From Aristolochia californica (Eukaryota; Streptophyta; Magnoliopsida; Piperales; Aristolochiaceae): a stretch of 64,000 nt of DNA. Location: the NCBI GenBank assembly GCA_029961685.1, contig JARWKL010000011.1, positions 6,574,501-6,638,500 of the forward strand, written 5' to 3'. The position numbers and the translations under genes are program-made. This document shows, in pieces, positions 1-12,074 of this stretch. The notes under the pieces are model-generated. The model was not told the DNA's origin. It did no database searches and saw only the letters and a program-made list of their open reading frames with translations. Position 1 is the first letter of the stretch. Each line of letters starts with the position of its first letter.

Positions 1-1250
1 CATGAACGTGGGACACAAACTTACACAAGGTATGAAGTCCGTTTTCCAATACACTGAAGAGTTCTACAAATTGCTAGCAAGAAATATTGGGAGAAACTCA
101 AAGATCAATTGGTATCTTTCTACACGTGTGGGCTGAGATCATCTGTTACAGGAAACTGCATATACTTACACTTCTGTTTTGGAAACCTTCACCGAAGCTT
201 AATATGCGGAAGAAGATGAAAAAGCCTCTTCGATCTCCTAGTTACTATTCATCCTTTCAGCCATCTAACTCACTCAGACCTATCCTCTTCAACTTCAGCC
301 CCTAGACCAGTCTAAGAAAAGCTCATTGGTGCATGTTTTAAGTATGGAAAGGCACCCACAAATTATGCAACAACTCTTTAGTCTATGAAGATGGAAGTGA
401 AGAGAGGGTAGTTGTATATACTACCAAGGATTTAGACGAAGACAAAGATTGTTTGGATGAAGAGGAATAAGCTACTAATGGTATTTACCCTTGGGGCCGA
501 ATAGTATGGTCATCAATTATTTTTAGTGACTAGAAGGACTTTTCTTACTCCAAAGGATGAGATTGGTTACATCACAATCTTTACCACCATTTGTTCTCTT
601 GGAGGCTATATTACCAAATTGATTATTGATTCAGGGAGTTGTGACAATATCTCTCAAAGTGTGGTTATCATGCTCAATTTGACAACAGAAGTTTATGTTC
701 AATCTTTCAGGCTAGCTTGTTTGAATACTTTTAATGAGGTATATCAGTCTCAAAAGGTGTTTTGTTACTTTGGCATTGAAGACAAGTAGAAGGACAACAT
801 ACAGTGTGATGTTGTTCCCATGGATGCATGCCACACTTGGAAGACCATGGCAGTATGATACAAATGTAATACATAATGACAAGAGAAACACTTCTTTCTT
901 GTCAATGGGGATAAACTCACTCTATTGCCTACTAAGGGGCCAAAGGATCAAGAAAAGTTTAAACCTGTTCTATGCCTCTCCGTGGCAGATTTTGAGAAGG
1001 AAATTAATGTAGAAATGATAGGTTTTGGTCTTGTTTCTAACATCCAACAAAATGGGCAACGGGCTGCAATAGAGTTACAGAACAATTATACATTCAATAT
1101 CACACATCTATCACTCTATTATAGTGAGCATGAAGCTGAAACGAAGAACTTGAGGTCGAGTTCTTTTGAAGAGAGGGTGAATGTAGTACATGACTCCCTT
1201 GTGGAAGAGGAAAGCGATCCAGATCAATTGAAGAATATGAAAGGAGGAAG
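1..1250 (+). mobile_element. Ty3-type retrotransposon remnant: gag end, protease, pol C-terminus
   Basis: Decayed internal region of a Ty3 (gypsy) element in several frames. Bases 1-300 encode the end of gag, clearly related to the gag at 2472-2880. A zinc-knuckle remnant (CFKYGKAPTNYA) follows near 330-370. 526-789 holds a retropepsin with the active-site motif IIDSGS, and 830-900 the family motif LGRPWQYD. After about 1010 the reading jumps to a pol C-terminal tail (FNITHLSLYY, then LRSSSFEE), so reverse transcriptase and integrase core are deleted. Frameshifts and stops rule out function. A purine-rich stretch at about 1238-1270 could be the polypurine tract before an LTR. Confidence 0.75.
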
Positions 1251-1270
1251 AAAAAAAGGAAAGAGGAAGA

Positions 1271-1938
1271 CTCATATGCAGCTGTTTCTATTTATGAAAA
1301 GTTGTTGTTTTACATTTTTGTACTTTTTGCATAGGGAAAGTCAGCATGTTTCCACTTTGAATAGTTTCCTAGTTTGCCTACAGTTTCATTTCGGAGAATT
1401 TTATTTAGGAAAGTTTCTGGTTAGTAGTTTCCTATATTAGTAGTCAATTTAGGAAAGTCATAAAGTTAGTAAGTCCATTATTATTGTTTCCATCTCATTT
1501 AGCTGCTAAAATTCTTTCCTAGCAACTGATTTCAGTATGGAAATTCACTGTTCAATTGTAATTAGAATGTCTACTCTTTAGGAAATTTCTATTGCGATGA
1601 TGGTCCTTATATTGGCAAGTCTTTAGATATTTTAGAGTCTCTAAATGGGTGAATCTATTACAACTTTGAACAAGTTTTGAAGATTAACACCAGTTTTTCT
1701 TTTTGGCTGCTGGAGCATCATTGTTTCTGATTATTTTTTTTTCTAAGAATTTTTTGTTAGTGCATTTTTCTCTTGTGCTAGCTACTGATTGTTGTACAAC
1801 AGCACTTGAAAATTCAAGTTCTTTCTCTTGAAACTTGAAAACCTAGAATTTCCTAAAATTGAGAAGATAAAGGTTGGCTTACCCATATGCCAGCCTTGTC
1901 CATCAGCTTTATTTCAATAATTTTGGCGGCTTTGTTTG
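1271..1938 (+). repeat. Probable Ty3 LTR between two internal regions
   Basis: AT-rich, non-coding DNA lying directly between the pol tail of one Ty3 remnant and the gag of another. It follows a purine-rich tract and is followed by TTTGGTATCAAA at about 1938, which resembles a primer-binding site. Position and flanks suggest an LTR shared by both. Exact ends are not clear. Confidence 0.45.
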
Positions 1939-2039
1939 GTATCAAACCCAGTGTCTAATCAATGGTAGTGCCAAGACTCAAGATCGTGAAAATTCAATAT
2001 AGATAGCGTGCCATGATCAGATTTTGAGTTTAAGGCTGA

Positions 2040-2900
2040 TATGACAAGCAAATTTGAGCAGTGCATGAAGCAGTTGTCACAAGCCACTACAAGTACTGCT
2101 ACTAATATGGGAGTTGGTCATGTGGGTGTTGGAAATGATGAAGAAATTGAAAATTTGAGAGAGACTCCAGCCTATGAACTTGCCTTTGTAGTAGGACCTT
2201 GAAATTCACACCAAGGCATGTCCAAGGTAATCCTCCACCAAGTTACAACAGTTTATGGGGGAGTGGAATTTAAATTGAGGTTTCCAAACTTAATGGGAGC
2301 CTTCATGCTAAAGATTAACTTGGTCATGTGACTATAAATTCTCCAGTTCATGGAGGTTCCACCTGATGAATAAGCTGCTTTATTAGTTGAACAGTTGAGG
2401 GAATGAGCCACTGCATGGTGGCATGCCACAACATACCATCAAAGCCAACTTTTTGAGCCCAAGATCACTACATGGCAAGAGATGAAAAGGATAATGAGAG
2501 AAGAGTTTTCGCCATCAAGTACCGTCAAGTCTTGTATGGAAGATTGCACAAACTTACACAAGGTATGGAATCTGTTTCCCTGTACACTGGAAAGTTCTAC
2601 AAATTGAAAAGAAGAAATGGGTTGGGAGAAACTCAAGATCAATTGGTATCTTGGTATGTAAGTGGGTTGAAACCATCCATTTATAGGAAATAGTGTATGC
2701 TTACCCCTTTGTCTTAATATATGAAAGTAGATGAAAAATGTCTCCTCTTTTTTAGATCACCAAGTTACTATTTTTTCTTTTAGCCATCTAAGTCACTCAC
2801 ACCTCATGATCCACCACTTTAGACAACCCATTCTTGTCATCCTCAAATCCACCTCATCCTCTTCAATTCCAATCCCTAGACCAATCCATGGTAAGGCCGC
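2040..2900 (+). mobile_element. Second Ty3 gag remnant
   Basis: Broken gag of the same family as bases 1-300. The start near 2040 reads as a gag N-terminus (MTSKFEQCMKQL); 2370-2690 carries the conserved gag core, with an open stretch at 2472-2693 (LHKLTQGMESVSLYTGKFYKL). Stops at about 2200 and 2330 break the frame. Sequence similarity to 1-300 ends near 2890, where unrelated DNA begins. Confidence 0.7.
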
Positions 2901-3559
2901 CGATGCGTGTTTTCTACAGACCTCTTTGTTTTTCTTATTTGTACTTTGTGTGATCTTTTATGTCAGGAAATTTTTTTCCCGTGATTTGGGAATTCCATGT
3001 GTCAATCCCTTTGTTTCAGTTTTTTTTGGTTGATCTTCTTGTTTTAGTCTATATGGGTGTTTTTGTCCTTTTTTTAGAAAGTGATCATTTTATTAAGCAA
3101 GAAACAAGCAACAAACAAGGCTAGGGGAGCACACCCTTTACAACAAGGGCATTTTTGTCCTTGATAACTCATTATCGCCCCTATTGGTTTATTCTTGATC
3201 TTAATTGGGTTTTTCTACTATTGTCTCTTTGTGACAACTTTTCTTTGCTTAGTGATTGTTGTGTCTACTTTGTGCTCGGAATATATTGTAGGTCCACTTT
3301 GACATTGTGTCACCCATATTTCTTTTACTCTTTTCTTAGGTTTTGCCCTCTAGTTTGGCTGTGAGAATCCTTATCTGCTTTATTATTCACTCATAGGACA
3401 TTTCAAGGTGATTTGTTATTTAGAGGGAGATGGAAGAATTGAGTGTTGAAGGTTTTAGAGTTTCTCTTATGTTCAAGCTGGTTTTTTTTGTTGTCTTGGT
3501 TCCCCAACCTGAGGAGGCGAAGTAGAATGTACTAGTGGTGGTTCTGGTATTTGTTATGA
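2901..3559. other. Non-coding interval with one short LINE insertion
   Basis: T-rich DNA without a gene I can support. The only recognisable object is the LINE 3' end at 3071-3151. Short open frames here have no family resemblance. Confidence 0.5.
3071..3151 (-). mobile_element. 5'-truncated LINE (81 bp) with target duplication
   Basis: A T-run followed by a segment that resembles the 3' end of the LINE at 6375-7775 (on + strand: short T-run, a segment reading attttattaagcaag, then cctttacaacaaggg). It is flanked by the perfect 11-bp direct repeat TTTTTGTCCTT at 3060-3070 and 3152-3162, the expected target-site duplication. The element therefore points to the - strand and keeps only its 3' tail. 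Confidence 0.65.
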
Positions 3560-5040
3560 TCCCAATTCCTTGCTAGGCTCCAGAAGCTAGTGCAATAGGT
3601 AGGGGACCCTTAAATTTGGTTTTTAGTGGGGAAAGGAGGAGGTACCTGGCAAGGAAATCTTGCTGACAGGATAGAATCGGTTTCAAGTGGGGTTTCAAGA
3701 ATATTGATCTTTGCTGCTTCGGTTCAAGTGGGGTTTCAAGAATACCGATCTTTGCTGCTTCAGATACAGATGTCTCTGAGTATAGTTTCAAATCCCAAAC
3801 AGCTTGTTGCACTAGATAATAGACTCAAGGAGTTTGAATTTGATATATATAGCTTTGACCTTGATCTTTTTTTGGTCACTTGATTTGCTTCTTTCTACAA
3901 CTCGACCCATGTCAACTCCAATGAGGATATCTCCTTGTAGGTAGACCGGATTGTCACAAAACTTGTTGCATCTAAAGTAAACTTGAATAATTTTCTTTCA
4001 AATATAATGTTGCTATATGAAAGTTGCTTCTTTTGAGGGCGAGAATTTAATAGATTTGTGGCTTTGAAATCTGGCTGAATCGAGTTCTTCTCTCCCAAGT
4101 AACGGCTGAGTCAAAGCTCAATCTGCCTAACCCCCTGTCTTCACCAATTTGTTACAATTCTGATTCCTTGCTAGAGCTTTGAAGGCCTGAGCAATAAGTA
4201 GGGGACCCTTAACTTTAGTTTTTTGTGGGTAAATGAGGTACTTGACATATAATTGGGCTCAAGTGGCAGGATGAGAAAAGAAACTCGATATCTAGGGTGG
4301 AATGTCTTGGCTAGGGATGTGGGACTTGTGGGGAGCTTCGGGGACAATTAGGATGGGCTAAGGTAGTTGTAATTTGTGAGAATAGGCTGAGAGTAGGGTT
4401 CTCTTAATGATAGCACTTTTCTGATATAGTGAACCTCTAAGATAAACTAGTCATACGTGAATTACTCAAGACACTAGCCAACTCTTTAAATGGGACTAGA
4501 GACTAGTACTTGACATTGACACAAGATACTATAATAATCTCCTGAGAGTTGAAATTAACTAGTGTAGATATCTGTCACTTAAGGAGAACACTTGCCACAC
4601 CTACTCACTAAGACTATTGATATCTAACTAATATATCACATGGCAGTCAACAGAACTAAAGCAAAACAAAGACGAAGAGATATAAAACAAATTGCCTTAC
4701 CTTTGCCTAGGGTAGAACCTCCTCAGAGAGATAAACACCCTTTGATCGGGGCTAGTAGCCTAAGTAACCTTTAATTCGTCGATCAAGATGCTTGGATTGG
4801 ACTTGGCCAATAAAGAGAATTCTATTGGTGAGTGATGATTACAAGGCTTACTGAACTCTCTTTTTATATAGACTAGAGATTGGAGCTATTTCTACAATTT
4901 CTCTTATGTGGGACTAAAAGTTGGATGTTCCCTTTCTTGGGCGGCAAGCAAGCTCTTGATTCTCCTAGATTTCTCTTGTTGAGTTGACACCCCTTTTGGA
5001 GGACAATTTTGTCCCTATGCTGAGTTGGCACGCCTTCTAG
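3560..5040. repeat. Unclassified repeat region with an internal direct repeat
   Basis: Bases near 3565-3660 and 4160-4245 are diverged direct copies; both contain AGGGGACCCTTAA and a preceding GATTCCTTGCTAG-like segment. They lie about 590 bp apart and could be ends of an old insertion. The remainder (4250-5040) has no gene I can support. Confidence 0.4.
3679..3761. repeat. Tandem duplication, about 41-bp unit, two copies
   Basis: Two adjacent near-identical units, each containing GTTCAAGTGGGG-like sequence and ending in TTTGCTGCTTC, at 3679-3720 and 3721-3761. No coding role seen. Confidence 0.8.
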
Positions 5041-5264
5041 AGTTCTTTGAACATTTTTGCCCTAGCTTGGCCAACACCACTTTCTAGAGAAATTTGTTGG
5101 ACTCTTTTACCCTTGGACGTGCGGGTTTCTTCTCTTCTAGAGTCTTCTTTGATCTTCTTTGATTTTACCCATCTTTCTTGCGCCACTTGTCTCTTCCTTG
5201 CTAGCCTTCTCTTCAACCTTTGGCTCTTTCTTTGGACATAATCGACTCTTTAAAGACTTCTACT

Positions 5265-5775
5265 ACTTTGATCCTCCCCCTTGCGACTACATCAAACTCA
5301 ATTTTGATGGTAATGCTATTGGCTCTCCTGGGCCGGCTAGAGTAGTGGTGTTTTCAGAGGCGACAATGGATACCCTATTCTTTCTTATGCTGGGCCGGTG
5401 GGCATGGCCGATTCAAATACTGCTGACGTAAGTGCTCTTCTAGTCGGCCTCTGAATCTTCAAGGAACGTCTCCATGACAAACTAATTATTGATGGAGACT
5501 CAAAGATTGTCATCAGTTGGTGTTCAAAAGATAGTTCCCCCCCTTGGCGTCACTGGCTTATCACCGATTATATTGCTGACATTGTGTCTTCTATTCATTG
5601 TAATTGGAATCTCATTCTTAGATCAGCCAACCCTTTGGCTGATAAATTGGCTAAATTCAGAACTTCCCCAACAATCTCTCATTGTTTGAGAAGGCTTCCC
5701 CCCTTTGTAAATTGCTCTCTTGAGCTTTTGTCTTAAGAAAATTCAGCATCATTTCAAAAAAAAAAAAAAAAAGAC
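5265..5775 (+). mobile_element. LINE 3' end: RNase H domain and poly(A)
   Basis: Frameshifted remnant of the C-terminal RNase H domain of a plant L1-type LINE. The start reads KLNFDGNAIGSPGPA, the usual first strand with its catalytic Asp; later parts read IIDGDSKIVIS-like and ADKLAK-like in other frames. The frame ends near 5735 and is followed by a run of 16 A at about 5757-5772, the LINE tail. Related to the - strand element at 6375-7775 but diverged. The 5' limit is uncertain. Confidence 0.7.
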
Positions 5776-6034
5776 TCGTACTTTACGACTCTATGCTATT
5801 AGGCTCACGCAGGGGCTTAATTCTTTTATTCCCTCACCTCTTGTGGGCAACATGACCTCTCTCTAGGTACACTAATTGAGGCTCATAATAATATAGTGAT
5901 GCTTGTCCAAGGCTTTCCAAGTGTGGTGACCAGAGTTGTGGACTAGAAAACTAATTGAAAAGTGATCTAATTGAAGAGTGAAGTAAAAGTTCTGTTTTAC
6001 ATGCTAAAGTTATGAACTCCAATTTGAGGGGGAG

Positions 6035-7803
6035 TGTTGAAGATCTTACATTCCTCTCAGTAGCAAGTGTGCAGCCTTGCGTACATGTTACGTGAGGAGA
6101 TTTGTAGCCACTTCAAGTCCACGTGAGAGGCTGAATTTGTAGCAACGGGGAAGTTCCAATTGCTTCTATTTTGAATTTTAAGTTTCAGTTTCTATGCTTA
6201 CAAATTTCTTATTTAGTGAGTTGTGTTTGCATATAACTAGAACTTGTGTAATTTACTTTAGTTATGATAAGAAGTGTAAGAGATATTATAAATAAGATTG
6301 CCTAAGAGAGCAATCCAACGTCTCTCACTTTCTTTCCCAAAATTCTTGTTCTTTCTTCATGCACGTCTCGTTCTTTTTTTTTTTTTTTTTTTTTTTGAAA
6401 AAGATGTATTTATATTAACAAGAGAAAATTTACAAAGGATGAGGGAGCAAATCCCTTACAACAAGAGATTGCAGAGAGGCTCCCTGCTTGGCAAGCACAT
6501 TAGCTGCCAAATTTGCAGATCTTGGAATGTGAGACCAAATACAAGAAAATGATGATGTAATATCTAAAATCTCTTGAAATATGTCCTAATGCCTCCACGG
6601 AGGAGGGGAATTACACTGGCACGAACCAATCACTACCTTGGAGTCCCCTTCAATGTGAATAGGCCTACTGCAGTTGTCTCTGAATACACGGAGCCCATTA
6701 AGAAGGCCATGTAACTCTGCCGACGTAGTGTTTGAGATGCCTAACGGACCAGCAAAAGAGAAACACTGATTTCCAGATGAATTCGAAATCACACCCCCAA
6801 AACCAGCGATCCCCGGATTGCCAAGAGAAGAACCAACAAAATTCAATTTTAAGTAACCAACCTCTGGGGGAGTTCACTCCTTTATTACTTGAACCTTGGT
6901 CCCAATGTGCATCCTTGCCAAATTGCTCCAATTATCTTGAATGGAGATGTCCTTGAAAGAACAAAAAGGCCTTTTAGTTAGAAGCTAGGTGGATATTTGC
7001 CCTATCACTCTATCAGCTACTTTAGCCTCATATTCACTTTTAGCATCAAACCGCCTTCTATTCCATTTATTCCAAAGCCCCCATGGAACGAAACTAGCGC
7101 AGGTTGAGATTATCAATTTACCGAGACCAGGAAGGGGATAGCCAATGATCGACTTGCAAAAACCGATCAGATTAGCAGATATACAGAATTGCATCTCCAA
7201 CTTGCATAAAACAGAGGTCCACACATTTCATGAGAATTGACATAGGAGAAGAGTATGGTTGGCGGATTCAGCTTCATTGTTGCAAAAAGGACATAGTGGG
7301 TCTATAGATGGGTGGCTTCTTCTTCGAAGCATATCAGCCATAAGAATTTTACTTTGGCAGGCACCCCACATGAAGAATTTTATCTTTGGCGGGGCACATA
7401 GACGCCAAACGAAGTAGATATCATGCTCACTTTGCGTCGGATTCCAATCGTTGATGTATCTGTATGTCGATGAAACTGAGATTTTTCTTCTTTTGTCGGG
7501 CCACCAAATGAGCTTGTATGCATTGGAAGGCCTTATTCTAACATGATTAAAAGAATCCAATAAATTGCTTGCTTCCATAGCCTCCGTGTCTGATAGACCC
7601 CTTCGGGGCATCGGCTATTGAAATCTCCCTTTGTGTGGAGAGAAGGAAAAAATTTCTGAAAGAGTTGCGCAAAGGTTCCTGCCCTATCCACCAGTCATCC
7701 CAGAATTTAAGAGATCTGCCACTGCCAACAAAGAATCTACAGGCTGAGGAGAAATTCCGAAGAAGCAGATAAAGAATGCACCTCTCGTTCTCAGAAGCTA
7801 ACA
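6035..7803 (+). repeat. Copia-type LTR split by a LINE
   Basis: A polypurine tract (TTTGAGGGGGAG) at about 6023-6034 is followed by TGTTGAAGATC, a typical LTR start. The LTR runs to 6374, is interrupted by the LINE at 6375-7775, and resumes through the target duplication to a CTAACA end at 7803, giving about 351 bp of LTR. About 150 bp upstream (5880-6022) looks like untranslated internal 3' sequence. No primer-binding site follows, consistent with a 3' LTR. Confidence 0.55.
6375..7775 (-). mobile_element. L1-type LINE, 5'-truncated, ORF2 C-terminal part
   Basis: On the - strand the order is an RT-tail segment (about 7775-7612, GSGRSLKFWDDWW), a zinc-binding RT domain (about 7600-7230, FVWRLCAPPKIKFFMWGAC, then CPFCNNEAESANHTLLLC), an RNase H domain (6846-6590, FVGSSLGNPGIAGFGG and HIEGDSKVVIG), then a 3' tail and poly(A), seen as the T-run at 6375-6396. 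Frameshifts separate the domains. A 16-bp target duplication with one mismatch flanks it: ATGCACGTCTCGTTCT (6359-6374) and ATGCACCTCTCGTTCT (7776-7791). The endonuclease and RT core are missing. Confidence 0.85.
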
Positions 7804-8742
7804 ATAGTAAAGACCCATTTGCACCCAACTACATTTTTTTTCCTGCTGGTAATGTTGTTGATCCTCAAGTGCCATTGTTATACATGGTGTTCATCTCTTT
7901 TTCCATCATAGATTTCCATCCAGGATGTTAATAGGTTTGGTGAACAGGCAACTAACCAGACCACAAGAAATGGAACATAACTAGTGTTTATCATTTAAGA
8001 TGGTAGCAGAAAAGAGCAATAGAATCACTTGGACATATCACATATTGACTAAAGGGTGAGACAACATAGTGTTGCCATTTGATAATCATTAAATTGCATT
8101 ATAGAATGGTGGGGGCAGCCATACTAGCATGGTGATATACAGTCGTTGGTGCTGATGGTGGCTTTAAGGTGTTCAGCCTGTTTTTTTTTTTTTTTTTTTT
8201 CTGGCTTCTTTCATACTCCTTCAATGGAGGAAATTTAGTAATTAATTGATCTATATTCACTACAGGTTGGCAAAAATTCGAATTTTTGGACATTTAAGGA
8301 GGATTTGCTTGAACTGTGAAATGGAGTGTTAAAACTATTGGGTCATCAAGTGGACCGCAGGGCAATTTTACTAGTTTATTTTCTTTGTTACATGGATGAG
8401 ATTGAGGATATACTGGCAAAGCTATTCTTTCCATTGCTTGACATCCCTAGATCGATTAGTGGTATTGCAGATTCATTTGCTCTAGCTCATGTCTCCTAGC
8501 TATAGCTTGTTGTGGGAATCTCTTTGCCTCTATATTAGTTGTCGTTGGTTTTACATTGGTTGGTTGTTTTATTTTGTTATTTTAATCACTTCTTTCATGT
8601 ACCATTTCCTTTCCTAATAAAATTTCTTTCTCATCATGTTCGAAAAAAATTTCATGAGCCATAGATTATCATACTGTCATATTTTGTGTTTTCTGAGTAC
8701 AACATCTGTTCAGGCATTTTATGTTTTCTTATCTGTCTGCAG
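7804..8742. other. Non-coding, probably NERD1-like intron sequence
   Basis: No coding exon recognised. Contains a T-run of about 22 at 8181-8202 that may be the tail of an old - strand retroposon. It ends in a pyrimidine-rich tract and CTGCAG acceptor at 8742. Confidence 0.5.
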
Positions 8743-11700
8743 CTTCATCTTCAAGAAGGAGGCCTTCATGCTGATATTAATGGGGATGGGGTTCTAGATC
8801 ATGTTCAGGTACCCAATATTTGAGTAGCTTATTAATGGTTGACAGGTTCTGTTCTGAATGAGATGGACATAGTAGCGTGTTGTTTTGTACCAACAATGAG
8901 AAACTTTGTCCACTGAAGCTCAAGGTTTAACTGTCCACTTTCTTGCTGCATCTTCATGTGAAGTACTTAATTACTTATTGCTAGATTTCCTACCGCTAAG
9001 GATGGACAGGATTCACAATTAATCCTTTGACTTGCGCATTTTAATGTCCAATTTTATGGGATTTTTTTTTCTTTTTAGCTGTGGAAAGATTTGTATGATT
9101 GAAGGAAAATATGAGCTAAAAGCAGCTAAAAAATTTTAGCTTGAAAAGTAACATCACTGCTTCAGCTTCTCTTGCATCTCTTCTAACACCATAAGGGCCT
9201 GATATGATATGACAATAAAGTTACTGTTTAAAAAGAAAAAAGACAATGTTTCATGATGAATGAAACTGTGCATAAACTTCCATTTTCTGTCTTATCTTTT
9301 TTTTTTCAACATCTTCAGTTTGCAAGCTGTAACGATCCTATCATAAGTTCACCTCTAACCATAATATTTACATAACTATTATTTTTTAGTGTCCTAAGAT
9401 TTTATTCCTCTCATCTCTGTTAGCCTAAAGGTTATAAAGAATTGAGAAAAAAATTACTCCTGCTTTTATTTACAACCCTGTAAAATTGATCATTCTCCTG
9501 ATGAAGAGGCTTGAGACTTACTCACAACCTGTATTCCATCATCTATCTGTTTCCAAAACACTAATTTTAATTTTTTATACCTGTTAATTTACCCCCTTTG
9601 ACCAACTGATGAATTTGGTGCCTTAGTAATCTCGGGAGGTAGTTTTTTTTAATTACTTCATCTATCTGTTTCCAAAACACTAATGTTAATTTTTTATACC
9701 AGTTAATTTACCCCCTTTGACCAACTGATGAATTTGGTGCCTTAGTAATCTCAGGAGGTAGTTTGTTTAATTACTACAGCTTTATCCATGATACAGATTT
9801 TCTTTGTGGGATAAATTATTGAAATTATTTTAAAATGTAAAATAAAAGTTCTTCATCAGATGGTGTCATTTTCAGTTGCTAGCTATCATAGTTTTTGTTG
9901 ATTGTCTTCCAGTTGAGCAAGTTAGATGAAAACCATTATCTGATTGTTCTAGAACCTTCCTGGATTTGAGGCAGAAATACCAGATTGCCCTTTTGGATCC
10001 TCGTTTCTTCTTCGCATGTATTTAGCCTTTTTCTCAACCACTATATATATGTATTAAGCTACTGTCAGAACAACTTCCAGAGCTAATGGGCAATATAAAT
10101 TTCTTTTTTGTTTAAATAGGTTGTCGGTGGAAGTGGAGCTGAACAGTCTGTTGTCAGTGGGTCCATGGAAGTGCTAAAACCCTGTTGGGCTGTGGCTACA
10201 TCTGGTGTACCTGTACGAGAACAACTCTTCAATGCTTCAATTTGCCATCATGGCCACTTCTTCCAGCATGGAGATTTTTCTAGAAGCTTCAGTAGGAATC
10301 TTGATGTGAGTTCTCTGGAGGTAGCTTCACCTATTCTCATTCAAAGGAAGGATGGCCACAGGCATCGGAAAGGAAGCCATGGTGATGTTGTATTCTTAAC
10401 AAATCGAGGAGAGGTATATCCAACCTCTCTGTCCTCCAACTATAGCTTGGAACTAATTTTTTTGTTTGGCTGACCCTTTCATGGTATCTTGACTCCCTTT
10501 AATTTGTCAAAATCTTAGCTCCAAAATTAACAAAAGTAATGGGTTGGATGCCTCCAAGTTTTGGCTTTTCAGTGCCTGAATTGATGTTATTTTTTGAGCT
10601 ATATTGGTCCTTGGGCCTGTGCCTGATGGAAGGCCTTTTATGACCTCCAAATTATGCTCTATAAAATTATTGGATCAGAGGATACAAAATAAAAAATAAA
10701 AAGTAAACTATTGGATCAGGCTTTAACAGTGATCGTGTATATTATACATACTAATGTTGTAAATGCTGTCAGACATGAGGTACAATGCTTGGCTGTTGAC
10801 AGAGTGTATGTTTTTCCATATAAAGCCAAGGGTTGATGGGATCTATCCTGGCTCTGATATGAATCTTTGGAGCTTGAAAACTGTGGTTTTGGTACCTATG
10901 TGATGGTATCTGAGATCTGACTGGTGAGGGTCATAAAGGATGATCACCTTGTGCGTTTGTACCAGCCAATAAGGCTCCAACTATATCAGGAAGGCTTTAT
11001 TTGGGCCAAAACAATATACTCGATGTTCCTAGGAGCCTTTATTCAGCAGCTCAAAAAGTGGAGCGTCTGTTTAATCCAGTCCTGTCTACCTTGTTTGCTT
11101 CACCTGCTTTTTGAACTCAAAAAGGGGTGCGTGCTTGGAGCGACATGATTTTATGCATATAGGAAATGGAAATCAATTTATGTGGGCTATAAAGAATGAT
11201 CTGGGGCAAGAGGATATCTGTGCACTGAATTCTTCAGTCATCATATGCTGTGTGAACTTTAAAATCTAACAGGTTGTCTTTATAGGGACAAAACCAGTTC
11301 TTGCACCTTCTAGTGAACTTGACCTTTTTGACTTGAAAGGCTGTTTGAGTGGATGGGCGTGCTTTTGAAAATGGTGAAATAACAAACCAAGTTTGCTCCT
11401 CTATTGTGGATAAGGAAAGCATTAGACATTTTGTTTTTTGAAATGCATGATAGAGGAGCAAAGAGCACAGAAGAAAATTTTTCTCTGACTTGCTTGTATT
11501 AGTGCATCTTGATTACTGCAGTTTATTTGGCTTATGGATACACCTCTGTTCACTGGTTGATCATTCTCACCGAAGGACGAAACATCCCATTTATTTCCAG
11601 GTGACCTCGTACACACCAGGCTTGCATGGTCAGGACGCAGTTTGGCGGTGGCAGCTTGTGACAGATGCTACATGGTCAAATCTCCCTTCCCCTTCAGGGA

Positions 11701-12074
11701 TGATGGAAGATGGGATTGTCCCCACATTGAAGGCAGTATCCTTGAGCGCGGGAGATGACCAAGAGGTGATCCTTGCAGCTGGAGATCAAGAAGCTGTAAT
11801 TATATCCCCTGGTGGAGTCCAATTAACAAATATTGATTTGCCTTCACCTCCCACACATGCACTTGTAACTGAAGACTTCTCAAATGATGGGCTCACAGAT
11901 ATAATTGTTGTTACTTCAAGTGGTGTATATGGATTTGTCCAGACCAGGCAGCCTGGGGCCATTTTTTTCAGCACCCTTGTTGGATGTTTAATTGTTCTCA
12001 TGGGGGTAATATTTGTGTCACAGCATCTGAATTCTCTCAAGGGAAAACCAAGAGCTTCCTCTGATTTTAGGTGA
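8743..12074 (+). CDS. NERD1: FG-GAP repeat membrane protein, NERD1-like, C-terminal exons
   Basis: Three in-phase exons: 8743-8808, 10120-10413 and 11601-12074 (TGA stop), all with GT..AG borders, encoding 277 residues. Exon 1 reads LHADINGDGVLDHVQ, a calcium-binding-like DxDGDG loop typical of FG-GAP repeats. Exon 2 includes LKPCWAVATSGVPVREQLF. Exon 3 has a second FG-GAP-like segment (TEDFSNDGLTDIIVV), then one hydrophobic helix (AIFFSTLVGCLIVLMGVIF) and a short basic tail, so a type I membrane protein. The set matches, from memory, the C-terminal half of the plant-specific Arabidopsis protein At3g51050 (NERD1), a Golgi-associated protein linked to exocyst function and root growth. About 420 N-terminal residues expected from the family are not found in the window. 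Introns are 1.31 and 1.19 kb. Confidence 0.85.
9539..9776. repeat. Tandem duplication, 119-bp unit, in NERD1-like intron
   Basis: Two adjacent units (9539-9657 and 9658-9776), each starting TCATCTATCTG and containing CTGATGAATTTGGTGCC. They differ at only a few positions, so the duplication is fairly recent. Confidence 0.9.

Noticed and set aside
7776..7828. N-terminal extension of the LINE frame (SENERC segment)
   Set aside because: It lies outside the LINE, in and beyond the 16-bp target duplication, so the frame is open by chance.
11786..12040. 84-codon - strand frame over the NERD1-like last exon
   Set aside because: Shadow of the + strand coding exon.
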